Source of the DNA: Combretum micranthum | Taxonomy: Eukaryota; Streptophyta; Magnoliopsida; Myrtales; Combretaceae | Length of the DNA stretch: 64,000 nt | Direction of reading: 5' to 3' | NCBI GenBank assembly: GCA_024138025.1 | Contig: JAMXBD010000573.1 | Coordinates: forward strand, 186,001 to 250,000 | In this document: one piece after another, positions 1-9,930 of the stretch | Numbering within the stretch: the stretch's first letter is position 1 | Layout of the letters: each line of letters starts with the position of its first letter | Made by a program: the position numbers and the translations under genes | The notes under the pieces: model-generated | What the model saw: only the letters and a program-made list of their open reading frames with translations | Told to the model about the DNA's origin: nothing | Database searches by the model: none

Positions 1-906
1 TTACTTTTGACCTAGTCACAATTGTCCCATTTTATTGTAAAATATTGCATTACGTGTATCACAATTTGACAGGATGGGACAGCACAGAGCTAGCATCTTT
101 GAATAGTAAATTCGCGTGCTATATGACTATATCGACCCGTAAACGGATGTGGACTGGTTGATGGTTCGGTCCCGATCTTTATTCCGATTCCGAAGCGCTA
201 CATCCTTGCAGCACTGCCAGTTTTTGAGTTTTAACCCCTCCTTGGTTTAAAACCGGATAGAACTTGTGTTTCAATCGATTTTGATTAAAATAAAATGAAA
301 ATTTGCAGAAAAAAATTTAAAAAATCAAATATATAATTATTTATATTTAAATTATTTTATATAAACAATACAAATTTATTATATATACAAAATATTTAAT
401 ATGTTATAATTAATAAGATAACTTAAAATTATTTATGGTTTGATTTATATGGACTTTTTTTTAAAGCAAAAATTTATTCTTAATAATAATATGAGACTAC
501 ATTTTATCTTGTAATTTTCTTTTTGCACCTCTAGAGTCCTTTATAATTTCATATTACTAACGCTAGTTAGATTTTTATATAAATAAATGTATATCCTAAA
601 TAAATTTTTAGAAAAGTAAGTTAAATATTTTAATACTTCTAGACTCAATTATTATTTTGAATTAAAAATTTATTATATTTAAAACTAAATTTTTTTTTTT
701 TTTAATATTAGATTTTAAAATATTAAAAAAAATGAAGTTTGGTTGTTCCGCTGTTCTAGAACGGATTAGGAATGGCTGATTATGTAGAACCAAAACTGAA
801 ACAACGTTTTCATTTTCGGTCTTTCAATTTTAAGACAAAAATCCGGTGATCCCAGCTCCAATTCGATCCGGTTTCAGAACCATACTATGTCAAACTACAT
901 GTGTGT
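1..906. other. AT-rich repeat-like non-coding stretch
   Basis: No open reading frame of note. The edges (about 130-290 and 720-890) are richer in GC and contain repeated GGTTC / CCGATT / AACCGG words in both orientations, while the middle is very AT-rich. That pattern fits a decayed MITE-like repeat, but I could not define matching termini or a target duplication, so the class is left open. Confidence 0.3.
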
Positions 907-1012
907 TTATGTCATGGGCTTTCTGGGCAGATTAACATTCACGTAGTCTGTTAAGGTTTATGTCATGGGCTTTCTGGGCAGATCAAAATTCACGAGGTCT
1001 GTTAAGGTTCTA
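907..1012. repeat. 51-bp tandem duplication
   Basis: The word GTCATGGGCTTTCTGGGCAG occurs at 911 and again at 962, and the following bases (ATTCACG.GGTCTGTTAAGGTT) also repeat with a few mismatches. This gives two adjacent copies with a period of 51 bp. It sits just upstream of the movement-protein remnant of the pararetrovirus; whether it is viral leader or host flank cannot be told. Confidence 0.75.
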
Positions 1013-1059
1013 TTATACGAGAAGTTCAAGCTTTGTATTCAATGAAGGTTCCAATACTT

Positions 1060-1850
1060 GGAGCATTCCAAATTATTTCTAGGAAGTCTAAAGAGGTAGA
1101 TGGATGCAGCTAATCCCGACAATTCATTAACACATACTTTTTCTACATAAAGAAACAAATTAACTACTATAAATGTAAAGGGGAAAGGGATCAGAAACCA
1201 AGTAGGAGTAAATATAAAATTATTAAGTAAAACAAGTGTTAATAAATTAAAAAAAGAAGAACAATGTCTATTACCTTTAGGTATGATTTTAATCGGAGTA
1301 AAAGGTTTAGTAAGAAAAGAACCCAGAGTAAAGTTTTTAGTAATGATATTAGACAAATCATGGCAAAACGACATTAGAAAAGCAATTAGGAACAATAAAA
1401 ATAGATTTGAATGAAAATAAGGGAATATTTTATTATGTTCCAAATTATGTGATAAGCTTAAATAATGTAAAGAATTTAGAAATAGGACTACAAAATAAAG
1501 AATATGGAGATCATATAGGAGAAAACTAATCAATATAGGATTTATAGGAAGAGTAAAAATTATAGTAATACATAGTATAAGTTAAATAAGGATGGAATAA
1601 TACAAGAAATAGCAAGTTTAGGAATTAGGTTTATTAGTCCAACAAAGATGGGAACAAAAGAGTTAGAAGGAGTAGAATGGGAGATATCAAAACACATGGA
1701 AGGAAATGGAAATGCTAGCAGAATACTAGAAGAAAGTTTAATATACAGAAATCTAAATGGCATATACAACATAAGATTCTTAGACTATAAAGACAAAATA
1801 TTAGAAGATTTAGAAGATAATAAATAAATTGATAATGAAGAAATACATAA
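1060..1850 (+). pseudogene. Endogenous pararetrovirus: movement-protein remnant (30K superfamily)
   Basis: Plus-strand translation in shifting frames gives the hydrophobic, glycine-rich core expected of a caulimovirid cell-to-cell movement protein. Visible pieces are GVKGLVRKEPRVKF (about 1296-1337), KGIFYYVPNYVISL (about 1421-1460) and GFIGRVKI near 1540, the last resembling the conserved G(Y/F)xGRV strand of the 30K fold. Family knowledge: such proteins form tubules through plasmodesmata. Several stops and frameshifts break it (for example a TGA near 1411 and a TAA near 1582), so it cannot encode the full protein. The long minus-strand reading frames over this stretch are antisense shadows. 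It is the first gene of the element that continues to about 11.5 kb. Confidence 0.6.
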
Positions 1851-2330
1851 AGAAAAAATGTTAGATTTAAGTGGACATAGACCAAGATTTTGGCGAATAA
1901 CAAAAATCCAAGGAATGGAAGATTTTTAATAAAAGATTGGGAGAATCATGAAGAGGCAATAGAACAATTAAGAAAAGAAGAATATTTAGATAAGGATGAA
2001 AAATATTATTTTGTTGAAAAAAGAAATGAAAAAATGGGAAAAACCTTTGTTAGACAAAAAATGCTAGGACATCCAAGGAACAATCATTTGGTAGAAAAAT
2101 AAAAGATTAAAGAAATGAAAGAAGATTGTCAAAAGATTCAAGAAAAACTAATAAATAAATTTATTCATAAGAAAACTGAAGAAAACATAAGCTCAGAAAA
2201 TATGGAATTACAAAAAAAAAAAAAATAGAAGAAATAAAAACATAAAACATAGACCCAAAAAATACAAGAAATATAGATTATATAGATTCACAGGAATTAG
2301 AATCGTTAGAAAAAACAACAGAAGAAGTAC
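1851..2330 (+). pseudogene. Endogenous pararetrovirus: Lys/Glu-rich linker region
   Basis: Between the movement-protein and coat-protein remnants the plus strand encodes a very Lys/Glu-rich, probably coiled-coil stretch. It includes a 70-codon open segment at 1890-2102 with many EEAIEQLRKEE-like charged repeats. I do not recognise a domain. The position would suit a virion-associated or N-terminal polyprotein segment, but that is inference from order only. An A-run near 2210-2225 and stops mark it as decayed. Confidence 0.4.
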
Positions 2331-3171
2331 AAAAAATTCTATTGCAGATACAGAAATAACATATACTAGAGAACCAATAGACTTAATGGATCAAGTAGTC
2401 CACATGAAGTGGGAATTTTCTATACAAGAATAGATAACCAGAGAATAGGATAACCTTCTACAATTCCTTATACTATTTACAGAGAATCAAGTTGGGATAG
2501 AACTCCATTAGGGATAAAAATTAGCTTTAGAAAAATTTGATAGACCAAGGAAGAATACTGAACTTACCAACACATGATACATAGTTATGGCCACATATTC
2601 TAGGATATTAAGCACATATAGTAACAAGAGAATAAGAAAACAGTGATATCTCTAGAGAAGCTACAATAATATGTAATTATTTAGAAAAAATTTTGGGAGA
2701 AAGTACTAGAGCATTACAAGAAGGATATAAAAGACAATTCTCACAAGATTTTTCTGAGATTTAGAATTATGAGCTAAACCATTTAATTTTACTAATAAAA
2801 CAACAATGTTAATAACAAGTACATATCTTAATGTTGATTTTATTTTAGGGATTTGATGGGTGTAATAAGATATTTAGAGCAATTATAGATAAGAGACTGG
2901 AGGCATAGAAATAGTTATTTAAATGATTTTTTTCTTTATTGTAATTTAGCATAACGTAATTATGAAAAAAAAAGCTAATAAAATATTTCTCAAATTACCA
3001 AGACCCTTAGGACAAGAAATGTACAAAAATTTTAAAGAAAAAATAGAACCAAATCTTACAGAACATATGAATAATTTAGGTATGAGAATACAATTTTTCA
3101 TAGGAAAAGTAATCATAGAAACAGAAGCATTAATATATACAAGTTGTACAACTAATATTATTGATAGATAG
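2331..3171 (+). pseudogene. Endogenous pararetrovirus: coat-protein remnant
   Basis: Pieces in changing plus-strand frames match the general layout of caulimovirid capsid proteins: GESTRALQEGYKRQF at about 2695-2739, an NFTNKTT block near 2790, then after frame changes an open 69-codon segment at 2962-3171 containing FLKLPRPLGQEMY and LGMRIQFFIGKVI. In the family a K(L/M)PxxLG block followed by a G.RI.F helix lies in the C-terminal half of the capsid core, which is the basis for the call. I could not find the usual CCHC zinc knuckle downstream, so it is lost or scrambled. Numerous stops make it non-functional. Confidence 0.5.
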
Positions 3172-3680
3172 ATGATACCATACCGTTTGGTTACAAGAGT
3201 TCCTAAAAAAAAATGTCCAAAAGTAGAACAAATTGGTCGAAAACTTTTTAAATATTATGAGATAATAATAAAACATAAGATAGTAATAGAAACATCTCAA
3301 GGTTGGACATATGAGATATACAGTTCAAAACCATATGTAAGGGATATGAATCTTAGAAAGCATGTATGTATAATATGATTACACTTTTTATTAAATGACA
3401 ATTTTGGATTTATACTGACACTTAAAATAATGATTTTCTTAGCTTTCCCTTTAGTTTCTAAGATTTTAGAAAACTATGAATGTGAAAAACCAAGAGAATG
3501 TAAGGTCATAAGAATAGACAATAAACAAAAAAGAGAAATAGAAAAAAATTGAACAAACAGAAACAAAGTCGAAAAATTAGATTTAGAATTATGTGATGAA
3601 GCAATATAAAATTTTGAATCTCTTTAAATATGTAAATATAGTATAAATTATAAAAAGATCTACAATAAGATAGAAATAGG
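3172..3680 (+). pseudogene. Endogenous pararetrovirus: unassigned segment before RT (protease expected here)
   Basis: An open 68-codon stretch at 3172-3378 is Lys-rich and aromatic. After it a frame carrying YECEKPRECKVIRID (about 3478-3520) runs towards the RT. In caulimovirids the aspartic protease lies at this place, but I see no clear D-T/S-G active-site triplet, so I do not assign it. Stops and indels are frequent. Confidence 0.35.
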
Positions 3681-3685
3681 AGTGA

Positions 3686-4258
3686 CTAAAATATAGGAAT
3701 GCAAGCGGGACGGGTCGTTATAGGGTACCCGACCCGCTAAAAACCTCCTATAGGGTTTTGGGATAGGTTTTGGGATTAAAAAAAATCTGATAAGTTATTG
3801 GGTCGCGTTTTGGGTTAATTATGTAACCCGTTAGAAAAACCCGACCCAATATAAATTCATAATATTAAAAAATTAAAAATATTAAGTTATTAAAGCAAGG
3901 ATCCCATTTATATTATATGTATATGAAAGTAAGTGGAAATGAAGTGTTTGCATCATTTTATATGATATGATTGTCTAAAATTCATTCTTTTAATAAAAAT
4001 GTTTGTATCATTAATAACTTAAAACAAAATTCTTTCTTTTGCTTTTTTTAAAAGAAAAAAAATTAAAAATCTTGGAATCGGGTTGGGTCGGGTCGGGTTA
4101 TTGGTTCCTTAAATCCTAGCAGGTCGGGTTTTGAGAATGACAAAAAAAAACCCGATATGGTTTTTCTCGGGTTCTGGGATACCCATTAAGGACTCGGGTC
4201 GGGTTCGGGTTTCAAAAAACCCATCCTGAACCCGCCCAGTTGCATCCCTACTAAAATA
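3686..4258. mobile_element. hAT-type MITE with 8-bp target duplication (inside pararetroviral RT)
   Basis: The element spans 3694-4250 (557 bp). It is flanked by a perfect 8-bp duplication CTAAAATA at 3686-3693 and 4251-4258, the length made by hAT transposases. The ends are inverted: TAGGAATGCAAGCGGGACGG on the left and, read on the minus strand, TAGGGATGCAACTGGGCGGG on the right. The subterminal regions are rich in CGGGTCGGGT words in both orientations around an AT-rich core, and there is no coding capacity. With the element and one copy of the duplication set aside, the host viral RT frame runs through the site without a shift, so the insertion came after viral integration. Confidence 0.9.
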
Positions 4259-4531
4259 GATCATATAATAAGTAAATTAGAAAAAGAGTAGGTCTTAGGA
4301 GAAAACCCAGTGAAATTATAGGAAAAGAATCGGATAATTTGTAAATTAAAAATAATAAATCCAAACATAGAAATTAGATTAAAAAAAAATAGAGAGTGAT
4401 AATATAGATAGAAAAAAAATTTGAGATGCACATTAAAGAACTTAAAATTAGGAGTAATTAGAAGATCCATTAGTCTTCACAGAATTCCAGCATTTGTCGT
4501 AAGAAAACACAATGAAATTGCAAGAGAAAAA
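4259..4531 (+). pseudogene. Endogenous pararetrovirus: reverse transcriptase, upstream part
   Basis: This is the N-terminal part of the caulimovirid RT polyprotein segment. Readable pieces are IISKLEKE (about 4269) and IICKLKIINPNIEIRL (about 4336-4383), then a one-base frame change and PAFVVRKHNEIAREK (about 4491-4531). These fit the fingers region that precedes the RMVxDY block of plant pararetrovirus RTs. The segment is cut off exactly where the LTR element begins; the next RT motif resumes at 8567. Several stops occur. Confidence 0.75.
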
Positions 4532-5381
4532 TGATATGCCTAATTGCTTTAATACCAAAAATATGATGTGCCTAAAACACTAGACATAATGATCGCAATT
4601 GAGGGTTGGATTAGATATAATAAAGATGATATTTTTAAGATTTTTAATTTTGGATGCAAGGAAAATAAAGGGATATCATCGACGTTGATAGCAAATATGA
4701 CACACCAAAATCAACTCGAAATATGTTAACTCTAGATTGATATGACTCACGAAATAGAAATAACGGTTTGTTTGTCATAATCAACAAATGATTAATAAGA
4801 GCAGGTAAATCTCACCATAATTAATAAAATGATTAATAAGAGAAGCTTGAGAAAAACTCTCAATATCAAATGTCAAATATTCCAAAACTAATTAGACCCC
4901 AGTACAAGAGAGTATGTATAGTATTTCAAACAATCAAATAACTCAAATACGAAATAAAGTAAAATCTACATTTTTTTGAAGGTCAGTCAGGTACGCCGCC
5001 GACTTAGAGTTCAAAGCCACCAGTGTTGAAGTTATGCACCGCCAGCCTTGAGTCAGTATACTGGGAAATTTGATCACTGAGGCAACCACGATGTCTTCCA
5101 TGCCCGTGATGTTGCAGTCTCTAATGAGTACACCGCTGGCATTTAAAGAAGGCTGATGTTGTTGTAAACCAATTCTCAACAATAATGAAGGCCATTGAAG
5201 AAAGTTGCTGATGTTGGTTTGAGAGCCCCCGATGTTGCATATCTGGACCACTAGCCTTGATGAGTAATTTGATGCACCTGCTACTTGATTCCTTCCCGGT
5301 TTGAATTCATGTCTAATGTCCTTCTTCAATTGATCTTTGCTCACTCTTAGACCAATAAATGAAGTCGTGAAACAATTCCCA
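4532..5381 (-). repeat. LTR copy C (extra, outer)
   Basis: 850-bp LTR copy, complete at both ends (minus-strand TGGGAATTG ... GGCATATCA). It shares the blocks TGATGTGCCTAAAA, CTCAATATCAAATGTCAAAT and CAATAAATGAAGTCGT with copies A and B. It is separated from copy B only by TCATC (5382-5386), the pentanucleotide that also borders copy B on the internal side at 6194-6198. The imperfect open frames over it are not genes. Confidence 0.8.
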
Positions 5382-5386
5382 TCATC

Positions 5387-6193
5387 AAAATATGACGTGC
5401 CTAAAACGCTAGACACAATTATCACAATTGAGGATCGGATTAGATATAATAAAAATGGTACTTTTAGGGTTTTTAATTTTTTATGCAAAGAAAATAAATG
5501 GATATCATCAACGTTGATAGTGGATATAACATACCAAAATCAACTCGAAATACGCTAACTCTATATCAATATGACTCACGAAATAGAGATAACAGTTTGT
5601 TTGCCACAATCAACAAATGATTGATAAGAACAGGAAAATCTCGCCACAATCAATAATATGATTGATAAGAGAAACTTGAGAAAAACTCTCAATATCAAAT
5701 GTCAAATATGCCAAAAACTAATTAGGGTTCATTACAATAGAGTATATATAGTATTTCCAATAATAACATAACTCAAATACAAATTAAAGTAAAATCTACG
5801 TTTTTTATCGAAGGCTGGCCAGATATGCTGCCGACCTAGACTTCAATGCTGTCAGTGTTGAAGTTATGCACCGCCGGCCTTAAGCTGGTGTATTAGGAAA
5901 TTCGATCACCTAAGTGACCACACTGTCTTCTACGCCCATGACGTTGTAGTCTCTAATGAGTACGCCACTGGTGTTGCGAACCAGTTCTCAACAATAATGA
6001 AAGCTATTGAAGAAAGCCACCAGTGTTGGTTTGAGAGTCACCGGTGTTGCATATCTGGACCGCCAGCCTTAATGAGTAATTTGATGCACATACTACCTGA
6101 TTCCTTCTCGGTTTGAATTCACGTCTCGTGTCCTTCTTGAATTGATCTTTGCTCGCTCCTAGTCTAATTAATGAAGCTGTGAAACGATTCCCA
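5387..6193 (-). repeat. LTR copy B (3' LTR, terminally shortened)
   Basis: 807-bp LTR copy next to the internal region. It lacks the last about 27 bases present in copies A and C (the stretch holding GAGAGCAATTAG); its minus-strand end stops at CATATTTT. On the internal side the minus strand reads CCCGAAAAGATGA just before the LTR start, a purine-rich stretch that serves as polypurine-tract candidate. Confidence 0.8.
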
Positions 6194-6875
6194 TCATCTT
6201 TTCGGGTTTGTTGAAGATTTGTCCTCAAATCTGGATGGAAAATATCTCCACCTAGATCAAATGAAAACCTAAAAAACTCAAACATGGTAAAGCAAAATGT
6301 CCCAGCCAAGCTCAACTCCAATGCATGATCTGCAAATCCTCTCTTGAATACAAGCTCCAATATCAATGCAGCATTAACTCTAAGAACTCTAATGTTTCCT
6401 TTGAAAATTGTGTTTAAAGAAATAGTATCAAAGTTCATGCCTTTCATATGCACTATGGAAAACAATATTAATCATTACATATTCACCCCAACCAACATCA
6501 AACACCTTATCTTTAGCCACAAATATTCCATTATAAAACTCAATGAAGCAATAATTTCTTGCTAATATTCCCAAGAAAGGTAGCCCACATTTCAAACAGT
6601 CAACAAAGTTATGAGTTTTCCATATCAACATGATAAGAATCCATCATTAACAACTAATAAGAATGAAGATGATATGGTTGATTTTCCCACTTTACTGAAT
6701 CAAGACATTTCGTAGGAGTATTGAACTCATGTGTACACCTTACATATACCTCCATTTGTTCTACGAGACCACCACAAAATAGTAGAACACTGCTCCAATA
6801 TATGTATCCATCAAATGGGCTCCAATGAATATCCATACATAATTCATATGATCTCATAGGAAGAATAGAATTACA

Positions 6876-7175
6876 TTAATTCTTAACTCTTGGTAATCCC
6901 ATAAATATATCAAAATACAATGGATGGACTGTAGGAAAACCAATACAAAAATACCTAGAATTCTCATGAGTTCCTGTCACAATTGGAAGTAATAATATCT
7001 CAGGTACACATATGTCACTTTGCACATCTCCTATAACAATTATCTTTAGAAGATCAACTTTTGGATTTTCTTCAAGAATGTTACCACAATCATCAGCTAA
7101 ATAATTTTGCTGTTCCATTTTTTCTATTATTTCATCTTCTTCAACAATTACAGGAACTCCATTAACAAGTTTCAC
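6876..7175 (-). CDS. Unrecognised 99-codon ORF inside the LTR element
   Basis: Minus-strand ORF starting MKLVNGVPVIVEEDEIIEKM, in the same direction as the gag-like ORF and 33 bp after its stop. Composition is acidic at the N-terminus and hydrophobic in the C-terminal half, with PEILLLPIVTG and CIGFPTVHPLYFDIF visible. I do not recognise a domain. Possibilities are a displaced gag segment or captured host exon sequence. Further broken frames of similar quality continue to 6428, so it may once have been part of a longer reading frame. Confidence 0.3.
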   Translation of the reverse strand: MKLVNGVPVIVEEDEIIEKMEQQNYLADDCGNILEENPKVDLLKIIVIGDVQSDICVPEILLLPIVTGTHENSRYFCIGFPTVHPLYFDIFMGLPRVKN

Positions 7176-7208
7176 CGCATATTCATTTGGACATTAATAT
7201 GCAATAAG

Positions 7209-7502
7209 TCAACGGCCTAAACATCTTGTGCATTCCAATTTCCAATCGTCATCATCATCAATCTCATCAAAACTAGCACCTCCTATTCCTTCCCTTCTAG
7301 TATCATTTACTATACCCTGATATGCCACCTGTTGGTTTATCACTGGCGGTGGTGCTTGGGGAATGATCAATTGCTGTTGACCTAAAGCCATTTGATCCAT
7401 ACGTGCAGTTATGTTGGTAACAATGGTAGTCAAATCCTGCAACTGTTCTTCCAGTGATTTTCTACCATTCATAGTGTTTCTATACACACTATAATTCGAC
7501 AT
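7209..7502 (-). CDS. Gag-like N-terminal ORF of the LTR element
   Basis: 97 codons from ATG at 7502 (minus strand). The protein begins MSNYSVYRNTMNGRKSLEEQ and continues with a heptad-like stretch (LQDLTTIVTNITARMDQM, about residues 21-38), a Gln/Pro-rich linker (about 39-66) and an acidic EIDDDDDW patch (about 80-87), then stops. A short helical N-terminus followed by a Q/P-rich linker is common at the start of plant Ty3/gypsy gag proteins. No capsid core or zinc knuckle follows. The ORF is open but short; expression is not supported by anything in the sequence. Confidence 0.45.
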   Translation of the reverse strand: MSNYSVYRNTMNGRKSLEEQLQDLTTIVTNITARMDQMALGQQQLIIPQAPPPVINQQVAYQGIVNDTRREGIGGASFDEIDDDDDWKLECTRCLGR

Positions 7503-7728
7503 GATTTCTGATCTCTAAATTCCTTACATCACAAATAACACACAGAAACCCTAATTCGCTATTTCAGCAGCAATCAGTAGTAATACCACCAACACAATAA
7601 TTCACAATCACCACAAATCTTAATTCAATTCTACACATAAAAATACCATAAACCCTAATAACATAAAAAATTAGATCTTGTGCTTACCAATAGTCTCATC
7701 GCTACAACCGAGTGCTGATACTAAATTA

Positions 7729-8559
7729 GGATATGTCTAATTGCTCTCATACCAAAAATATGATGTGCCTAAAATGCTAGACACAATGATCACAATTGAG
7801 GATCGAATCAAATATAATTGAAATGATATTTTTAGGGTTTTTAATTTTGATGTAAAGAAAATAAAGGTATATGATCGAAGTTGATAGCGGATATGACGCA
7901 CCGAAATCAACTCGAAATACGCTAACTCTAGATTGATATGACTCACAAATACAAATAATGGTTTGTTCACCGCAATCAACAAATGATTGATAAGAACATG
8001 TAAATCCCGCTACAATCAATAATATGATTGATAAGAGAAACTTGAGAAAAGCTCTCAATATCAAATGTCAAATATTCCAAAAACTAATTAGGGTTCATTA
8101 CAAGAGAGTATATATAGTATTTCCAACAATAAAATAACTCAAATACAAAATAAAGTAAAATCCATGTTTTTTATCAAAAGCCAGCTAGGAACGTTGTTGG
8201 CTTAGACTTCAACACCGTCAGTGTTGAAGTTATGCACCGTCGACCTTGAGTTGGTGTATTGGGAAACTCGATCACCTGAGGCGACCACATTGTCTTCCAC
8301 GCCTTTGATGTTACAATCTCTAATGGATATGCCGCCGGTGTTTAAAGATCACTGCTGATGTTACAAACCAGTTCTCAACAATAATGAAGGTTATTGAAGA
8401 AAGCCACCGGTGTTGCATATATAGACCGCCAGCCTCGATGAGTAATCTGATGCACATGCAATATGATTCCTTCCTGGTTTGAATTCACGTCTCATGTCCT
8501 CCTTCAATTGATCTTTGCTCACTCCTTGACCAATAAATGAAGTCGTAAAACAATTCCCA
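7729..8559 (-). repeat. LTR copy A (5' LTR)
   Basis: 831-bp LTR; its minus-strand start TGGGAATTG abuts the viral RT sequence at 8560, and its end (ATATCC, one base from the expected CA) abuts the primer-site remnant. It aligns over its whole length with copies B and C, with many point differences and small indels (for example about 30 bp missing around 8395-8410), which points to an old insertion. Confidence 0.8.
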
Positions 8560-9110
8560 TAAAAAAGTAGAATGGTTATTGATTACATAAAATTAAATAA
8601 TAATAATAAAACAAATTATATGTTTAGTAAATTTGATGGCAAGTCATGATTTTGGCAAGTAAAGATGCATGAAGAATTAATTTCATGGACAACATTCACC
8701 TGCCTTTAGGACATTTTGGACGGCTGGTAATGGCTTTTGGTTTAAAAAATGCACCATCAGTTTTTCAAAGAAAAATGAATTTGTTTGTGTATACATTGAT
8801 GATATACTGGTTTTTTCAAAAACAGAAAAAGAACATACTTCTCATTTAATGATAGCCCTTTCAAAATTTCTCAAAAATATAATCATAACAAGCAAAAAGA
8901 AGCACAATTTTACAGAAAAAATATAAAATTTTTAGGAGTAAAAATAGGTAATGGCAAAATAAAAATAGCTTCATATATCTAAAAAGGTTTTATGGTTTGA
9001 TGAAAATAGCGACAAAAAGAAATTACAATATTTTTTAGGATTAATGAATTATGCAACACCATTAATAAAAGATTTAGGGAAATTCACTAAGCCATTGTAG
9101 AAAAAGACTC
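8560..9110 (+). pseudogene. Endogenous pararetrovirus: reverse transcriptase, catalytic part
   Basis: The viral RT resumes immediately after the LTR element. Motifs in order: RMVIDY near 8569-8586, SKFDGKS.FWQVKM near 8625-8666 (block with the first catalytic Asp region), FGLKNAPSVFQRKMN near 8730-8778, and YIDDILVFSK near 8790-8820, which contains the catalytic YxDD box. After that come frames with HKNIIIT/KKKHNF-like residues and LMNYATPLIKDLGK (about 9041-9082) from the connection region. Frameshifts and stops separate the blocks. The enzyme would copy viral RNA into DNA in the caulimovirid cycle; this copy is dead. Confidence 0.85.
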
Positions 9111-9660
9111 ATAGTTTTCACCTCTAGACAATACAGAACTTGAGTTAATAAGAAAGATTAATAAAACTTCCAACATTAAGACTACCATTAGATACAAATT
9201 ATTTAATTGTTATTACAAATGGATGCGAAAAAAGGTTGGGGAGCAGTATTAAACAAGAAAACCTCATAAATATTCTTCTAAAAAAGAAGAAGAAATTTGC
9301 AGATATAACAGTGGAATATTTAGGAAAAAAAAAGGATTAAAAAGTAGGTTAGACATAGAAATACTAGAAGTGATTTATGGACTTAATAGTTTTAGATTAT
9401 TTTTAATAAATAAAAAAGAGATTTTGGTAAGATCAGATTGTGAAACAATTTTAAAATTTAAAAAAAATAAAAATGAAAAAAAAAAACATGTTACGAAGAA
9501 GATGGATTAAGTTTGTAGATAGTCTTTTAAATAATGATTATAATGTGGAATTTGAATATATTAAAGAAAGAGAGAATGATCTTACAGATACTTTGAGCAG
9601 ATATATTAACAGATTGAACAAATTAAATAGATGGACCATACAGACCAAAAAAATTATCCT
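9111..9660 (+). pseudogene. Endogenous pararetrovirus: RNase H domain remnant
   Basis: After the RT the plus strand shows LDIEILEVIYGLNSFRLF (about 9350-9404) followed by ILVRSDCETILKF (about 9422-9460), then after an A-run frameshift a piece with RWIKFVDSL and YIKERENDLTDTLSRYI (about 9560-9606). The order of a helical E-x-x-A/V segment, a RSDC.T strand and a N.LxDxLSR terminal block is that of caulimovirid RNase H. The open frame at 9473-9694 is only the last part. Catalytic acids are partly visible, but the frame is broken by poly(A) indels. Confidence 0.8.
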
Positions 9661-9930
9661 AGAACTCCACATACTGTTTCTTTTTCACCAGTGAATACTT
9701 TTTCTTTTTTAAGGACTAATTTTTCAAAAAAAAAATATAAATATAAATATAATCCCACTGGTAATGGTCATCATATTCAAAACTACACTCCGCTTTTGGG
9801 AAAACTAACTTTTGGAGATGTAGAACTTTTTGTTCAAGCTCCTGGATCACTTCATGAATTTAAACACAATAAACCATGATAATTATAGAAGAATAAAAAG
9901 TTTTGGTTGATGCAATTTGAGGATTACAGA
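9661..9930 (+). pseudogene. Endogenous pararetrovirus: segment between RNase H and viroplasmin-like domain
   Basis: The open frame 9631-9879 overlaps the RNase H end and encodes a Pro/Phe-rich, Lys-rich peptide (NPTGNGHHIQNYTPLLGKLT and similar) that I do not recognise as a domain. It lies where the polyprotein C-terminus meets the next gene, so it may be the polyprotein tail or the N-terminus of the next protein. Confidence 0.35.

Larger units (their letters stand above)
6194..7728 (-). mobile_element. Internal region of the LTR element (gag-like start, no pol)
   Basis: On the minus strand the order after the 5' LTR is: a degraded primer site near 7711-7727 (TTAGTATCAGCACTC, like the tRNA-iMet complement with a 2-base loss), a leader of about 200 bp, the gag-like ORF at 7502-7209, further broken frames at 7175-6876, 6857-6654 and 6631-6428, and a 3' piece around 6230 with DIFHPDLRTN. 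The broken frames have protein-like composition but match no family I recognise. They could be captured host sequence or an eroded gag. No pol motif was found in any frame. Confidence 0.6.
4532..8559 (-). mobile_element. Non-autonomous LTR retrotransposon with three LTR copies
   Basis: A minus-strand element inserted into the viral RT. LTR copies lie at 7729-8559 (5' LTR), 5387-6193 (3' LTR) and 4532-5381 (a second, tandem LTR). On the minus strand they start TGGGAATTG, and the outermost end reads GGCATATCA, giving TG...CA termini. Flanking A-rich bases (AAAAA on the left, TAAAA on the right) are compatible with an imperfect 5-bp target duplication. The internal part, 6194-7728, is only about 1.5 kb and lacks protease, RT, RNase H and integrase motifs. 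Family is probably Ty3/gypsy-like, judged from the gag-like start and a degraded tRNA-iMet-type primer site, but without pol this is inference. Confidence 0.8.

Noticed and set aside
1039..1903. Long minus-strand ORFs rich in Leu/Phe
   Set aside because: They are antisense to the movement-protein remnant; A/T-rich Lys/Asn/Ile codons read backwards give Leu/Phe/Ile-rich frames. No family resemblance.
4943..5488. 181-codon minus-strand ORF
   Set aside because: It lies almost wholly inside LTR copy C and crosses the B/C junction; similar broken frames occur in the other LTR copies. LTR sequence, not a gene.
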